Shown here: positions 49,274 through 57,160 of the stretch, one piece after another
Layout of the letters: each line of letters begins with the position of its first letter
How positions within the stretch are numbered: the stretch's first letter is position 1
Source of the DNA: Modestobacter lapidis
GTDB lineage: Bacteria > Actinomycetota > Actinomycetes > Mycobacteriales > Geodermatophilaceae
Length of the DNA stretch: 64,000 nt
Assembly: GCA_019779905.1 (NCBI GenBank)
Contig: JABAKE010000001.1
Span: 496,001-560,000, forward strand
Direction: 5' to 3'
The notes under the pieces: generated by a model
Databases searched by the model: none
Told to the model about the DNA's origin: nothing
Seen by the model: the letters and a program-made list of their open reading frames with translations, nothing else
Program-made: the position numbers and the translations under genes

Positions 49274-51613
49274 GTGATCGCGCTCCTCCTGGCCCATCTC
49301 GTCCTGGCCGCGGTCGCCGCGGCGCTGAGCACCCGTCTCGGGTCCAGGGCGCTGGCCGTGGGTGCGCTGGCCCCGGCGATCTCCTTCGCCTGGTTGGCCG
49401 CTGCCGCACCGGACGTCCTCGCCGGGCAGCCGCGGCGGGCCGCCTGGACCTGGGCGGACACCCTCGGCCTCGAGGTGCCGCTGCTGCTGGACGGGCTGTC
49501 CCTGCTGCTCGGCCTCGTCGTCACCGGGGTCGGGGCCCTCGTCCTCCTCTACGGCGTGCACTACTTCGCCGGCCGGGAGCACGGGATGGCGCGGACGTCC
49601 GCCGTGCTGGTCCTCTTCGCCGGCGCGATGCTGGGGCTGGTCCTGGCCGACAACGTGCTGGCGCTGTACGTCGCCTGGGAGCTGACCACCGTCTGCTCCT
49701 TCCTCCTCATCGGGGACGAGGGGCGGGACGGCGCACACCGGTCCGCGGCGCTCCGGGCGCTGCTGGTGACGACCGGGGCCGGCTTCGCCCTCCTGCTCGG
49801 GCTGCTGCTGCTGGGCGACGCGGCCGGCACCTACCGCCTCTCCGCGATCGTGGCCGCGCCGCCCGAGGGCGCGCAGGCCGCCACCGCGGTGGTCCTCGTG
49901 CTGGTCGGTGCGCTCGCGAAGTCCGCCCAGGTGCCCTTCCACCCCTGGCTGCCCGCCGCGATGGTGGCACCCACACCCGTCAGCGCCTACCTGCACGCCG
50001 CGGCCATGGTGAAGGCCGGGCTCTACCTCGTCGCCCGGCTCGCCCCGGCGTTCGCCGAGGTGCTGCCCTGGCGCCCGATCGTGCTGGCGGTCGGGGTGGC
50101 GACCATGGTGCTGGGCGGCTGGCGGGCGCTGGCCCAGACCGATCTCAAGCGCCTGCTCGCCTACGGCACGATCGCCCAGCTCGGCTTCCTGCTCGTCCTG
50201 CTGGGAGCGGGCACCCGGACCGCGGCCCTGGCCGGCGCGACGATGCTGCTGGCGCACGCCGCCTTCAAGGCCACCTTGTTCCTGGTCGTCGGGATCATCG
50301 ACCACGAGGCCGGGACGCGGGACCTGCGGGAGCTCAACGGGGTGGCCCGCCGGGCGCCCGGCCTCGCGGCGGTCGCCGTGCTGGCCTGCCTCTCGATGGC
50401 CGGGCTGCCCCCGACGCTCGGGTACCTGGGCAAGGAGGCCGCCTTCGAGGCCTTCCTCGAACCCGGGACCGGGCACCGCTGGGTGCTGGCCGGGATCGTC
50501 GCAGGGTCCGTGCTCACCGTCGCCTACACCCTGCGGTTCCTGTGGGGGGCGTTCGCCGACCGGCCCGGGGTCGAGCAGCGGCTGGAGCACCGGCCGCCGC
50601 CGGGCTTCCTCGCCCCGGCCGCGGTGCTGGGCGGTGCGGGGCTGCTCGGCGGCCTCCTACCCCCGGTGGTCGACGCGCTGGCCGGCGGGCATGCCGATGC
50701 CTACCCGCTCGAGCACAGCTACCACCTGGCGCTCTGGCACGGGTTCTCGCCACCGCTGTTCCTGTCGCTGTTCACGCTGGCAGCCGGGGCCGCCCTGCAC
50801 CTGGGCCGGGACCGGGTCGCCGCGGCGCGGAGCGCGCTGCCCGCGGGGCCGTCGGCCGAGGGCAGCGAGGACCGGCTGGCCCGCGGGGTCCTCGCCGCGG
50901 CGGGTGCGTTGACCCGGCGGACGCAGATCGGCTCGCTCCCCGGCTACCTGGTCGTCGTCCTGCTCGTGGTCTGCGTGGGGCCCGGTGGCGTCCTCCTGGT
51001 CCAGGTCGGCCTCCCGGCGCGCTTCCGGGCCTGGGACACCCCGGGCCAGGCGATCGTCGGCGCCGTCGTCGTGGCAGCCGTCGTGGGCGTGGTCCTCATC
51101 CACCGCCGGATCACGGCGGTCCTCGTCCTCTCGGCGGTGGGCTACCTCGTCGGGCTGCTGTTCCTGGTGCACGGTGATCCCGACCTGGCGCTCACCCAGG
51201 TGCTGGTAGAGACGCTCACCCTGCTGGTCTTCGTCCTGGTCATCCGCCGGATGCCGCCGGAGGTCCGCCGGCCGCCGGAGGTGCTGCGCGGTGCCCGCGC
51301 CGGCGTCGCGCTGCTGGTCGGGGCGCTCGCCACCCTCGCGACCCTCACCATCAGCGCCCGGCACGTGCCCTCCCGCTCCATCGAGGGCTACTTCAGCAAG
51401 GCCCCGGAGGCGGGCGGGCCCAACGTCACGAACGTGATCATCACCGAGTTCCGGGCCCTGGACACCGTGGGCGAGGTGACCGTCCTCGCCATCGCCTCGA
51501 CCGGGGTGGCCAGCCTGGTCCTCGTCACCAGCCGGTTGCGCGGGACCCCGCGGGGCGGTCACCGGCAGCCGGCCGCGGCGCGGCAGGAAGCGGAACAGGA
51601 GGAGGCGTCGTGA
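49274..51613 (+). CDS. mnhA: Na+/H+ antiporter subunit A (MrpA/MnhA)
   Basis: A 779-residue membrane protein, the large subunit of the Mrp cation/proton antiporter and a homologue of complex I NuoL. There are about 20 hydrophobic helices. GALAKSAQVPFHPWLPAAM carries the conserved transport Lys, and LKRLLAYGTIAQLGFLLVL is the second Lys segment. The C-terminal part (about 610-760) contains the domain preceding MnhB in the fused form, including LVHGDPDLALTQVLVETLTL and IITEFRALDTVGEVTVLAIA. The start is GTG 49274, with no strong ribosome site; the first gene of seven overlapping genes. Confidence 0.93.
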   Translation: MIALLLAHLVLAAVAAALSTRLGSRALAVGALAPAISFAWLAAAAPDVLAGQPRRAAWTWADTLGLEVPLLLDGLSLLLGLVVTGVGALVLLYGVHYFAGREHGMARTSAVLVLFAGAMLGLVLADNVLALYVAWELTTVCSFLLIGDEGRDGAHRSAALRALLVTTGAGFALLLGLLLLGDAAGTYRLSAIVAAPPEGAQAATAVVLVLVGALAKSAQVPFHPWLPAAMVAPTPVSAYLHAAAMVKAGLYLVARLAPAFAEVLPWRPIVLAVGVATMVLGGWRALAQTDLKRLLAYGTIAQLGFLLVLLGAGTRTAALAGATMLLAHAAFKATLFLVVGIIDHEAGTRDLRELNGVARRAPGLAAVAVLACLSMAGLPPTLGYLGKEAAFEAFLEPGTGHRWVLAGIVAGSVLTVAYTLRFLWGAFADRPGVEQRLEHRPPPGFLAPAAVLGGAGLLGGLLPPVVDALAGGHADAYPLEHSYHLALWHGFSPPLFLSLFTLAAGAALHLGRDRVAAARSALPAGPSAEGSEDRLARGVLAAAGALTRRTQIGSLPGYLVVVLLVVCVGPGGVLLVQVGLPARFRAWDTPGQAIVGAVVVAAVVGVVLIHRRITAVLVLSAVGYLVGLLFLVHGDPDLALTQVLVETLTLLVFVLVIRRMPPEVRRPPEVLRGARAGVALLVGALATLATLTISARHVPSRSIEGYFSKAPEAGGPNVTNVIITEFRALDTVGEVTVLAIASTGVASLVLVTSRLRGTPRGGHRQPAAARQEAEQEEAS

Positions 51614-52146
51614 CCGACGACCATCGGCGGCCGGTGGCCGTGCCACGCAGCCGTCTCCTGGCGGCCGCCGACCGCCAGGACCCCGACGAGCGGTCACTGC
51701 TCCTGGAGGGCCTTGCCCGGATGGTCCACCCGAGCATCCTCGTCGTCGCGGTGTACCTGCTCTTCGTCGGTCTGCACCATCCCGGCGGCGGATTCGCGGC
51801 GGGCCTCGTCGCCGGCCTGGGCCTGGTCCTGCGCCGGTTGGCCGGCGGCCCGCAGGAACTCGCCACGGCGATGCCGCTGCCGCCGGGAGGGCTGCTCGGT
51901 GGTGGACTGCTGCTGGTGGCCGGGTACGCCGCGACCGGGGTCGTGGTCACCGGTCAGCTGCTGGCCGGAGCGGTGTGGAGTCTGGAGGCCGGGTTCCTGG
52001 GGCACGTGGAGATCCCGTCCTCGCTGGTCCTGGAACTCGGGATCGCGCTGATCGTCGTCGGGCTGACCCTCGACGTCCTCCGGACGCTCGGGGCCGACGA
52101 GCCCGCCGACGAGCCCGCCGATGGAAACGCGGAGCGGACGACGTGA
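51610..52146 (+). CDS. mnhB: Na+/H+ antiporter subunit B (MnhB)
   Basis: A 178-residue membrane protein with four hydrophobic helices. MVHPSILVVAVYLLFVGLHH and HPGGGFAAGLVAGLGLVLRR are diagnostic MnhB signatures. A hydrophilic N-terminal 35 residues and an acidic tail (DEPADEPADGN) flank the membrane core. The start is GTG 51610 inside the mnhA stop (four-base overlap), and its own stop overlaps the mnhC GTG by four bases. It is a subunit of the seven-part Mrp complex, which exports Na+ or other cations in exchange for protons. Confidence 0.92.
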   Translation: MTDDHRRPVAVPRSRLLAAADRQDPDERSLLLEGLARMVHPSILVVAVYLLFVGLHHPGGGFAAGLVAGLGLVLRRLAGGPQELATAMPLPPGGLLGGGLLLVAGYAATGVVVTGQLLAGAVWSLEAGFLGHVEIPSSLVLELGIALIVVGLTLDVLRTLGADEPADEPADGNAERTT

Positions 52147-52529
52147 GCAGCGGAAACCTCACGCTGTCCCTCGTCGTCGGGGTCCTGTTCACCGGCGGCA
52201 GCTACCTGCTCCTGCAGCGCAGCCTGCTGCGCGTCGTCCTGGGGTTCGTGCTGCTCGGGCACGCCGTCAACCTGGTGCTGCTCGTCGCCGGCGGCCCGGC
52301 AGGGCGGCCGCCCGTGGTCGGGGAGACGACGCCGGAGGCGGCCGCCGACCCGCTGCCGCAGGCCATGGCGATCACCGCGGTCGTGATCACCCTCTCCGTC
52401 ACCGCGTTGCTGCTGGCCCTCGCCGATCGCAGCGTGACCCTGCGCGGGGTCGACGACGTGCCCGACGCCCTGGAGGATGCCCTCGCCGACGACGGCGACC
52501 GAGGCACCCCGGGGGAGGGGGACCGGTGA
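52143..52529 (+). CDS. mnhC: Na+/H+ antiporter subunit C (MnhC, NuoK-like)
   Basis: A 128-residue NuoK homologue with three hydrophobic helices: LSLVVGVLFTGGSYLLL, LRVVLGFVLLGHAVNLVLLV and AMAITAVVITLSVTALLLAL. DPLPQAMAITAVVI is the family signature. A 25-residue acidic tail follows. The start is GTG 52143, overlapping mnhB by four bases; the stop overlaps mnhD's GTG. Confidence 0.93.
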   Translation: MSSGNLTLSLVVGVLFTGGSYLLLQRSLLRVVLGFVLLGHAVNLVLLVAGGPAGRPPVVGETTPEAAADPLPQAMAITAVVITLSVTALLLALADRSVTLRGVDDVPDALEDALADDGDRGTPGEGDR

Positions 52530-54061
52530 GCACCGCGGTGCTGCTGTCGGTGCCCGTGGTGCTGCCGCTGCTCGGCGCGGCGGTCTCGCTGCTGCTCAGC
52601 ACCCGGCCGGTGGCCCAGCGGGTGCTCGGGCTGACGGTGCTCGTCGCGGTGCTCGCCGACGCCGTCGTGCTGCTCGTCCGGGTGGACGCGGCGCAGCGGC
52701 TGGTCCTCTACGCGGGCGGGTACGCGCCGCCGCTGGGGATCACCCTGGTCGCCGATCGCTTCGCCGCGCTCGCCCTGCTCGTGGCCGTCGTCGTCTGCTT
52801 CGCCGTCATGCTGTTCGCGATCGGCCAGGGCACCGCCGAGGACCGGATCGAGAACGTCCCCGCGGTGTTCCACCCCGCCTACCTGGTGCTGCTGGCCGGG
52901 ATCGCGCTGGTCCTGCTGACCGGCGACCTGTTCACCCTGTTCGTCGGCTTCGAGGTCATGCTCATGGCCAGCTACGTGCTGACCACCCTCGGGCCGACCG
53001 TCGAGCGGGTCCGCGCGGGAATGATCTACGTGAGCACCAGCCTCACGGCCACGATCCTGCTGCTGACCACGATCGGGCTGATCTACGCCGTCACTGGCAC
53101 GGTCAACCTCGCCCAGCTGGCCGATGCCGTTCCCGGGCTGTCCAGCGGGCTGCAGGAGTTCCTCGGCCTGCTGCTGCTCACGGTGCTGGGCATCAAGGCG
53201 GCCATGGTTCCGCTGCACTGGTGGCTGCCCGACAGCTACCCGGCCGCGCCCGCCCCGGTCACCGCGGTCTTCGCCGCGCTGCTGACCAAGGTGGCCGTCT
53301 ACGCGATCGTCCGCACCCAGACCCTGCTGTTCCCGCGGGACGAGCCCTGGGTGCTGCTGCTCGTGCTGGCCGCCGTCACGATGCTGGTGGGCGTCCTCGG
53401 TGCCCTGGTCCAGGACGACCTCAACCGGGTGCTGTCATTCACCCTCGTCTCGCACATCGGCTTCATGCTCTTCGGCCTGGCGATGTCCTCGGTCGCCGGG
53501 CTGACCGGGACGATCCTGTACTTCGTCCACCACATCACCGTGCAGTCGGCGTTGTTCCTGGTCGCCGGGCTGGCCGAGCGACGACGGTCCAGCACCGCGC
53601 TGGCCGACCTGGCCGGGCTGGCCCGCAGCGCCCCGCACATCGCCGTCCTCTTCCTCGTGCCCGCGCTGAGCATCGGCGGCATCCCGCCGCTGGCCGGCTT
53701 CATCGGCAAGCTGGCCCTGCTGCAGGCCGCGGTCGGCGGCGCGACGGCACCGGTGCTCGTCGTGGCCGGCGTCGCGCTGCTCACCAGCCTGCTCACGCTG
53801 GCCGCCATGGGCCGGGTCTGGATGATGGCGTTCTGGGGGAAGCCGCCCGAGGAGGTGCCCCACGGGGGGGCGGGCACGACGACGGCCACCCGGCGGGCCG
53901 GCGGCCTCATGACCACCGCCGCGGCCCTGGCCGTCGCCGCCGGGCTGACCCTGGCCGTCGCCGCCGGGCCGCTGTCGGCCTACGCGAGCCGGGCCGCGGA
54001 GGACCTGGCCGACCGGGAGGGGTACCGCACCGCCGTGCTCGGAGAGGAAGGAACCTCGTGA
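52526..54061 (+). CDS. mnhD: Na+/H+ antiporter subunit D (MnhD, NuoN/M-like)
   Basis: A 511-residue proton-translocating subunit of the ND2/ND4/ND5 family, with about 14 helices. LGIKAAMVPLHWWLPDSYPA and FAALLTKVAVYAIVRT carry the two conserved Lys residues. VGFEVMLMASYVLTTLGPTV near helix 5 holds the conserved Glu. The C-terminal AMGRVWMMAFWGKPPEEVP is typical of MnhD. The start is GTG 52526 (four-base overlap with mnhC); the stop overlaps mnhE. Confidence 0.94.
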   Translation: MSTAVLLSVPVVLPLLGAAVSLLLSTRPVAQRVLGLTVLVAVLADAVVLLVRVDAAQRLVLYAGGYAPPLGITLVADRFAALALLVAVVVCFAVMLFAIGQGTAEDRIENVPAVFHPAYLVLLAGIALVLLTGDLFTLFVGFEVMLMASYVLTTLGPTVERVRAGMIYVSTSLTATILLLTTIGLIYAVTGTVNLAQLADAVPGLSSGLQEFLGLLLLTVLGIKAAMVPLHWWLPDSYPAAPAPVTAVFAALLTKVAVYAIVRTQTLLFPRDEPWVLLLVLAAVTMLVGVLGALVQDDLNRVLSFTLVSHIGFMLFGLAMSSVAGLTGTILYFVHHITVQSALFLVAGLAERRRSSTALADLAGLARSAPHIAVLFLVPALSIGGIPPLAGFIGKLALLQAAVGGATAPVLVVAGVALLTSLLTLAAMGRVWMMAFWGKPPEEVPHGGAGTTTATRRAGGLMTTAAALAVAAGLTLAVAAGPLSAYASRAAEDLADREGYRTAVLGEEGTS

Positions 54062-54582
54062 CCGACCGGATCCTGCTGACCGGCTGGCTGGTGGTCGTCT
54101 GGGTGCTGCTCTGGGGTGCCCTGACGCCGGCGGTCATCCTCTCCGGCGTGCTCGTGGCCCCGTTGTGCCTGGCGGCGTGCCGGCTCCCGGCGGTGCGGCT
54201 GCGGTCCCGGCCCCGCCTGGGCGGCTCCCTCCGGGCGCTCGGGCGCCTCGCGGTGGAGCTGGCGACGTCCACGGCCCAGGTCGTCTGGACGGTGCTGCGG
54301 CGCGGCCCGGCCACCCGCTCGGCCATCGTCGGCGTGCGGCTGCCGGCCCACGGCGAGCCCCTGCCGGACCTGCTGGTGGCGATGGCCGCCAACCGCCTGT
54401 CCGTGGTCCCGGGCACGCTCGTCGTCGACATCGACCGCCCGTCGAACACCCTGTACATCTACGTGCTGGACGTCCGCTCCGAGGAGGACGTCGAGGAGGC
54501 CCGCCGGGGCGCCGAGCGGGCGGTGCACGACGTGCTGGCGGCGGCCGGGTACGCCGGCCCGGAGCGGGAGGAGAGCCGGTGA
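54058..54582 (+). CDS. mnhE: Na+/H+ antiporter subunit E (MnhE)
   Basis: A 174-residue protein with two N-terminal hydrophobic helices (LTGWLVVVWVLLWGALTPAV and a second about residue 30) and a cytoplasmic C-terminal domain. Its conserved segment is LPDLLVAMAANRLSVVPGTL followed by VVDIDRPSNTLYIYVLDV, the MnhE signature. The start is GTG 54058, four bases inside the mnhD stop. It is needed for full Mrp assembly in characterised systems. Confidence 0.92.
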   Translation: MTDRILLTGWLVVVWVLLWGALTPAVILSGVLVAPLCLAACRLPAVRLRSRPRLGGSLRALGRLAVELATSTAQVVWTVLRRGPATRSAIVGVRLPAHGEPLPDLLVAMAANRLSVVPGTLVVDIDRPSNTLYIYVLDVRSEEDVEEARRGAERAVHDVLAAAGYAGPEREESR

Positions 54583-54839
54583 GCGCGGTGCTGCTGATCA
54601 CTGCCGCGCTGCTGCTGGTGGCGGCGGGACTCACCCTGTTCCGGCTGCTGCGCGGGCCGTCCCTCTACGACCGGCTGGTCGCCCTGGACCTGCTGGTGGT
54701 GATCATCATGGGCGGCATCCTGGTCGAGGCCCTGCAGCGCAACGAGAGCGCCAACGTCCTCCTGCTCGTGGTCGTGGCCCTGCTCGGCTTCCTGAGCACG
54801 GTCTCGGTGCTCCGCTTCGACGTGGAGGAGCGGCGATGA
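54579..54839 (+). CDS. mnhF: Na+/H+ antiporter subunit F (MnhF)
   Basis: An 86-residue protein with three helices. FRLLRGPSLYDRLVALDLLV is the diagnostic MnhF motif, including the conserved Arg and Asp pair. The start is GTG 54579, overlapping mnhE by four bases; the stop overlaps the mnhG ATG. Confidence 0.92.
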   Translation: MSAVLLITAALLLVAAGLTLFRLLRGPSLYDRLVALDLLVVIIMGGILVEALQRNESANVLLLVVVALLGFLSTVSVLRFDVEERR

Positions 54840-55180
54840 CCGGCACCGAGATCGCCGCCTCGGTCCTCCTGCTCGGCGGCGCGCTGCTCGCGGTCCTCGC
54901 CGGCGTCGGGATGGTGCGGCTGCCGGACGTCGGGTCGCGGCTGCAGGCCGCCACGAAGCTGCAGGTGATCGGCCTGGTGGTGCTGGCGGCCGGGGCGGCG
55001 CTGCTGGTCCCCGTCTCCGAGGTGCTCAAGCTGGCGCTGGTCGTCCTCTTCCAACTGGCCACCGCGCCGGTGCTGGCGCAGCTCGTCGCGCGGGAAGCGC
55101 ACCGCGCCGGGGTCGGGAAGCCGCTGGTCCGCGACGAGCTGCGGAACGGAGAGGGCCCTGGCGCACCGCCACCCCGGTGA
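54836..55180 (+). CDS. mnhG: Na+/H+ antiporter subunit G (MnhG)
   Basis: A 114-residue protein, last of the Mrp operon. It has three hydrophobic helices and the family signature VGMVRLPDVGSRLQAATKLQ, followed by LATAPVLAQLVAREAHRAG. The start is ATG 54836 within the mnhF stop. The unit is complete (A to G) with no fusion or missing subunit. Confidence 0.92.
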   Translation: MTGTEIAASVLLLGGALLAVLAGVGMVRLPDVGSRLQAATKLQVIGLVVLAAGAALLVPVSEVLKLALVVLFQLATAPVLAQLVAREAHRAGVGKPLVRDELRNGEGPGAPPPR

Positions 55181-55223
55181 CTCGGCCGAGCTGCGCCGTG
55201 ACGTCGCTCCCGTCCCCGAGTGA

Positions 55224-55283
55224 CAAGGGCGCTTGACATCGCCTGTGACGTCAAGGACGCTTGTCCAGTCAAGCGTCCTTGAC
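55224..55283. promoter_or_regulatory. operator cluster: three CAAGG(A/G)CGCTTG-type sites before the HTH gene
   Basis: A 14-bp perfect inverted repeat (arms 55250-55263 and 55270-55283, loop TCCAGT) contains CAAGGACGCTTG and its reverse complement. A third, direct copy with one change lies at 55224-55235. The cluster ends 13 bp before the start codon of the HTH gene, so it probably overlaps the promoter or leader and is bound by that protein. TTGACA at 55233-55238 could be a -35 element, but the -10 is unclear. Confidence 0.65.
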
Positions 55284-55296
55284 CATCCGAGGTGCG

Positions 55297-55488
55297 ATGA
55301 AGAACGACGTCCGAGAGCTCCGGCTGGCCGCCGGGCTCTCCCAGCGGGAGTTGGCCGAGATGCTCGACGTGTCCCGGCAGACGGTGAACTCCATCGAGAC
55401 CGGCCGCTACGACCCCTCGCTCCCGCTCGCCATCACCATCGCCCGCCACTTCCACCGCACCGTCGAGGAGATCTTCCATGTCGACTGA
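55297..55488 (+). CDS. small HTH-XRE transcriptional regulator
   Basis: A 63-residue Cro/cI-type regulator made almost solely of the DNA-binding domain: ELRLAAGLSQRELAEMLDVS, then RQTVNSIETGRYDPSLPLAI, ending TVEEIFHVD. This is the compact YozG-like class commonly paired with a small membrane protein. ATG 55297 is preceded by CGAGGTGCG. The downstream membrane-protein gene overlaps by 11 bases. Likely regulation: binding to the repeat cluster just upstream (autoregulation). Confidence 0.9.
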   Translation: MKNDVRELRLAAGLSQRELAEMLDVSRQTVNSIETGRYDPSLPLAITIARHFHRTVEEIFHVD

Positions 55489-55906
55489 GGAACGGACCCG
55501 CACGAAGCGGGCGCTCGCGCTGGGCGCGGCCGTGGCTGCCCTGGCGTTGCTGATCGCCGCCGGCCTGCTGCTGCGCGAGTACGCGCCCGGCCACATGGGC
55601 GTGGGCTTCCTGCAGGGCTCGGCGGTCGGGCTGGTCGGGGTCGCGATCATGGTGTGGCGGGTGAGCCGGCGCCCGACGAGCGCGACGACCCTCGAGCGGG
55701 CGTGGACCCAGACCGGTGACGAGCGGGACGACGCCGTGCTCACCCGGGCCCTGGCGGTGCTCGGCCTGCTCGCGTTCCCGCTCACCGGTGCCGCGGCGAT
55801 CGCGATCGGCCTGGGTGCCCTGCCGGAGATGGTGCTGACGCTGCTGCTCCTCGCCGAGGTCGCGGTGGGCGCGGTCGCCTTCGCCGTCGTCGACCGCCGC
55901 AGCTAA
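55478..55906 (+). CDS. membrane protein co-encoded with the XRE regulator
   Basis: A 142-residue protein with four hydrophobic helices (about residues 13-33, 42-60, 90-110 and 115-137). The cytoplasmic loop TTLERAWTQTGDERDDAVLT resembles the DERD-containing loop of small membrane proteins found beside YozG-like regulators. ATG 55478 overlaps the regulator by 11 bases. It may sense a membrane condition for the regulator, but no function is established. Confidence 0.82.
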   Translation: MSTEERTRTKRALALGAAVAALALLIAAGLLLREYAPGHMGVGFLQGSAVGLVGVAIMVWRVSRRPTSATTLERAWTQTGDERDDAVLTRALAVLGLLAFPLTGAAAIAIGLGALPEMVLTLLLLAEVAVGAVAFAVVDRRS

Positions 55907-55932
55907 AGAGGTGGTGCGTGCGCGGGGCCGGC

Positions 55933-56952
55933 TCAGCTCGGGAGCGCGGCGTCGACCTCGTCGAGGAAGCGGGCCCGCAGCGTGGCCGGCAACCAGGCCA
56001 TCTCGAAGGAGTTGCGGGCCAGGGTCGCGACCTCGGCGATGGCCAACGGCGTCTCCTGGTGCACGCGGCGGAAGCACTCGGCGACGTAGCCGTCGAAGTA
56101 CGCCGGGTCATCGGAGTTCACGCTGACCAGCACGCCTGCGTCGAGCAGTCGCTTCGTCGCGCCGTCCCAGGCGGAGCCGCGGACGAAGCCGTTGGAGATC
56201 GGGCAGACGGTGAGCCCGATCCCGCGCTCGATGACCTCCGCGAGCAGCGCCGGGTCCTCCAGGATGTTGACGCCGTGATCGATCCGGTCCACCCCGATGA
56301 CGTCCAGCGCCTGCCGGATGTGGTCGAGGGTGCCGGGCTGGTCGAGGTCGCAGTGCATGGTCAGCAGGTAGCCCTCCGCGCGGGCCCGGGCGAAGACCTT
56401 GTCGAACTTGACCGGGGGGTTGCCGCGCTCGTCGGAGTCGAGCCCGACGCCCACGATCCAGTCCTTGTAGGGCAGCGACTCCATCAGGGTGGCCATCGCG
56501 TACTCGGCGGAGAAGTCGCGCAGGAAGCACATGATCAGTGCGGCGTGCAGGTCGAGGGTGCGGCGCGCGTCGACGACGGCCCGGCGCAGTCCCCGCAGGA
56601 CCGTGCCGAACTCGACCCCCCGCGACGTGTGCGCCTGGGGGTCGAAGAAGATTTCGGCGTAGCGCACGTTCTGGGCCGCGGCCCTGGTGAAGTACGCCAT
56701 CGCCAGGTCGTAGAAGTCCTGCTCGGTGACCAGTACCTGCATGTTGCGGTAGTAGCCGACCAGGAAGCTGGCCAGATCGTGGAAGGGGCTCTCGCGCCTC
56801 ATCTGGTCGGCGTCGGCATAGGGCAGGTCGATGCCGTTGCGCCGCGCGAGCTCGAACACCAGCTCGCCTTCCAGCGTGCCCTCGATGTGCAGGTGCAGCT
56901 CGCACTTGGGCACCGCCGCGATGAAGCTCTCCACGTCCTCGTCAGTGGTCAT
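55933..56952 (-). CDS. adenine/adenosine-deaminase-family protein with non-standard HCD motif
   Basis: A 339-residue TIM-barrel purine deaminase-family protein. The first zinc motif is H20-x-H22 in CELHLHIEGT. IFFDPQAHTSRG (about 101-112) is the signature of the adenine deaminase branch. The third His is H200 in LLTMHCDLDQPG; the usual H-A-G-E, whose Glu donates a proton, is replaced by H-C-D-L. RIDHG (H226) and SDDP (D281/D282) remain. The ATG at 56952 is chosen because it gives the family's usual length; an in-frame frame extends farther upstream without family similarity. Adenine is the default guess, but N6-substituted purines are possible. Confidence 0.85.
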   Translation of the reverse strand: MTTDEDVESFIAAVPKCELHLHIEGTLEGELVFELARRNGIDLPYADADQMRRESPFHDLASFLVGYYRNMQVLVTEQDFYDLAMAYFTRAAAQNVRYAEIFFDPQAHTSRGVEFGTVLRGLRRAVVDARRTLDLHAALIMCFLRDFSAEYAMATLMESLPYKDWIVGVGLDSDERGNPPVKFDKVFARARAEGYLLTMHCDLDQPGTLDHIRQALDVIGVDRIDHGVNILEDPALLAEVIERGIGLTVCPISNGFVRGSAWDGATKRLLDAGVLVSVNSDDPAYFDGYVAECFRRVHQETPLAIAEVATLARNSFEMAWLPATLRARFLDEVDAALPS

Positions 56953-57160
56953 GGAGGCAGTCTCGCCCCAGCCGGTTCGGCTGCCGGCGCCACCCCCGCG
57001 CCAGGTGCCGCTCCGGCGGGGTGGCGCCTTGACACGCCCCCGGCCGGCAGCCATCGTGACCGGCACCACACAGCCGCCATGCGGACATCCGTCCGTTGCG
57101 GTCACCACGAGGGTCGGCCGGCTTCGCAGCGGGTCGGCACCTCCGCGAAGGGATGGTTCC

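Noticed and set aside
55233-55238. TTGACA as the -35 element of the XRE gene promoter
   Set aside because: No acceptable -10 hexamer 16-18 bases downstream; the sequence also belongs to one of the operator repeats.
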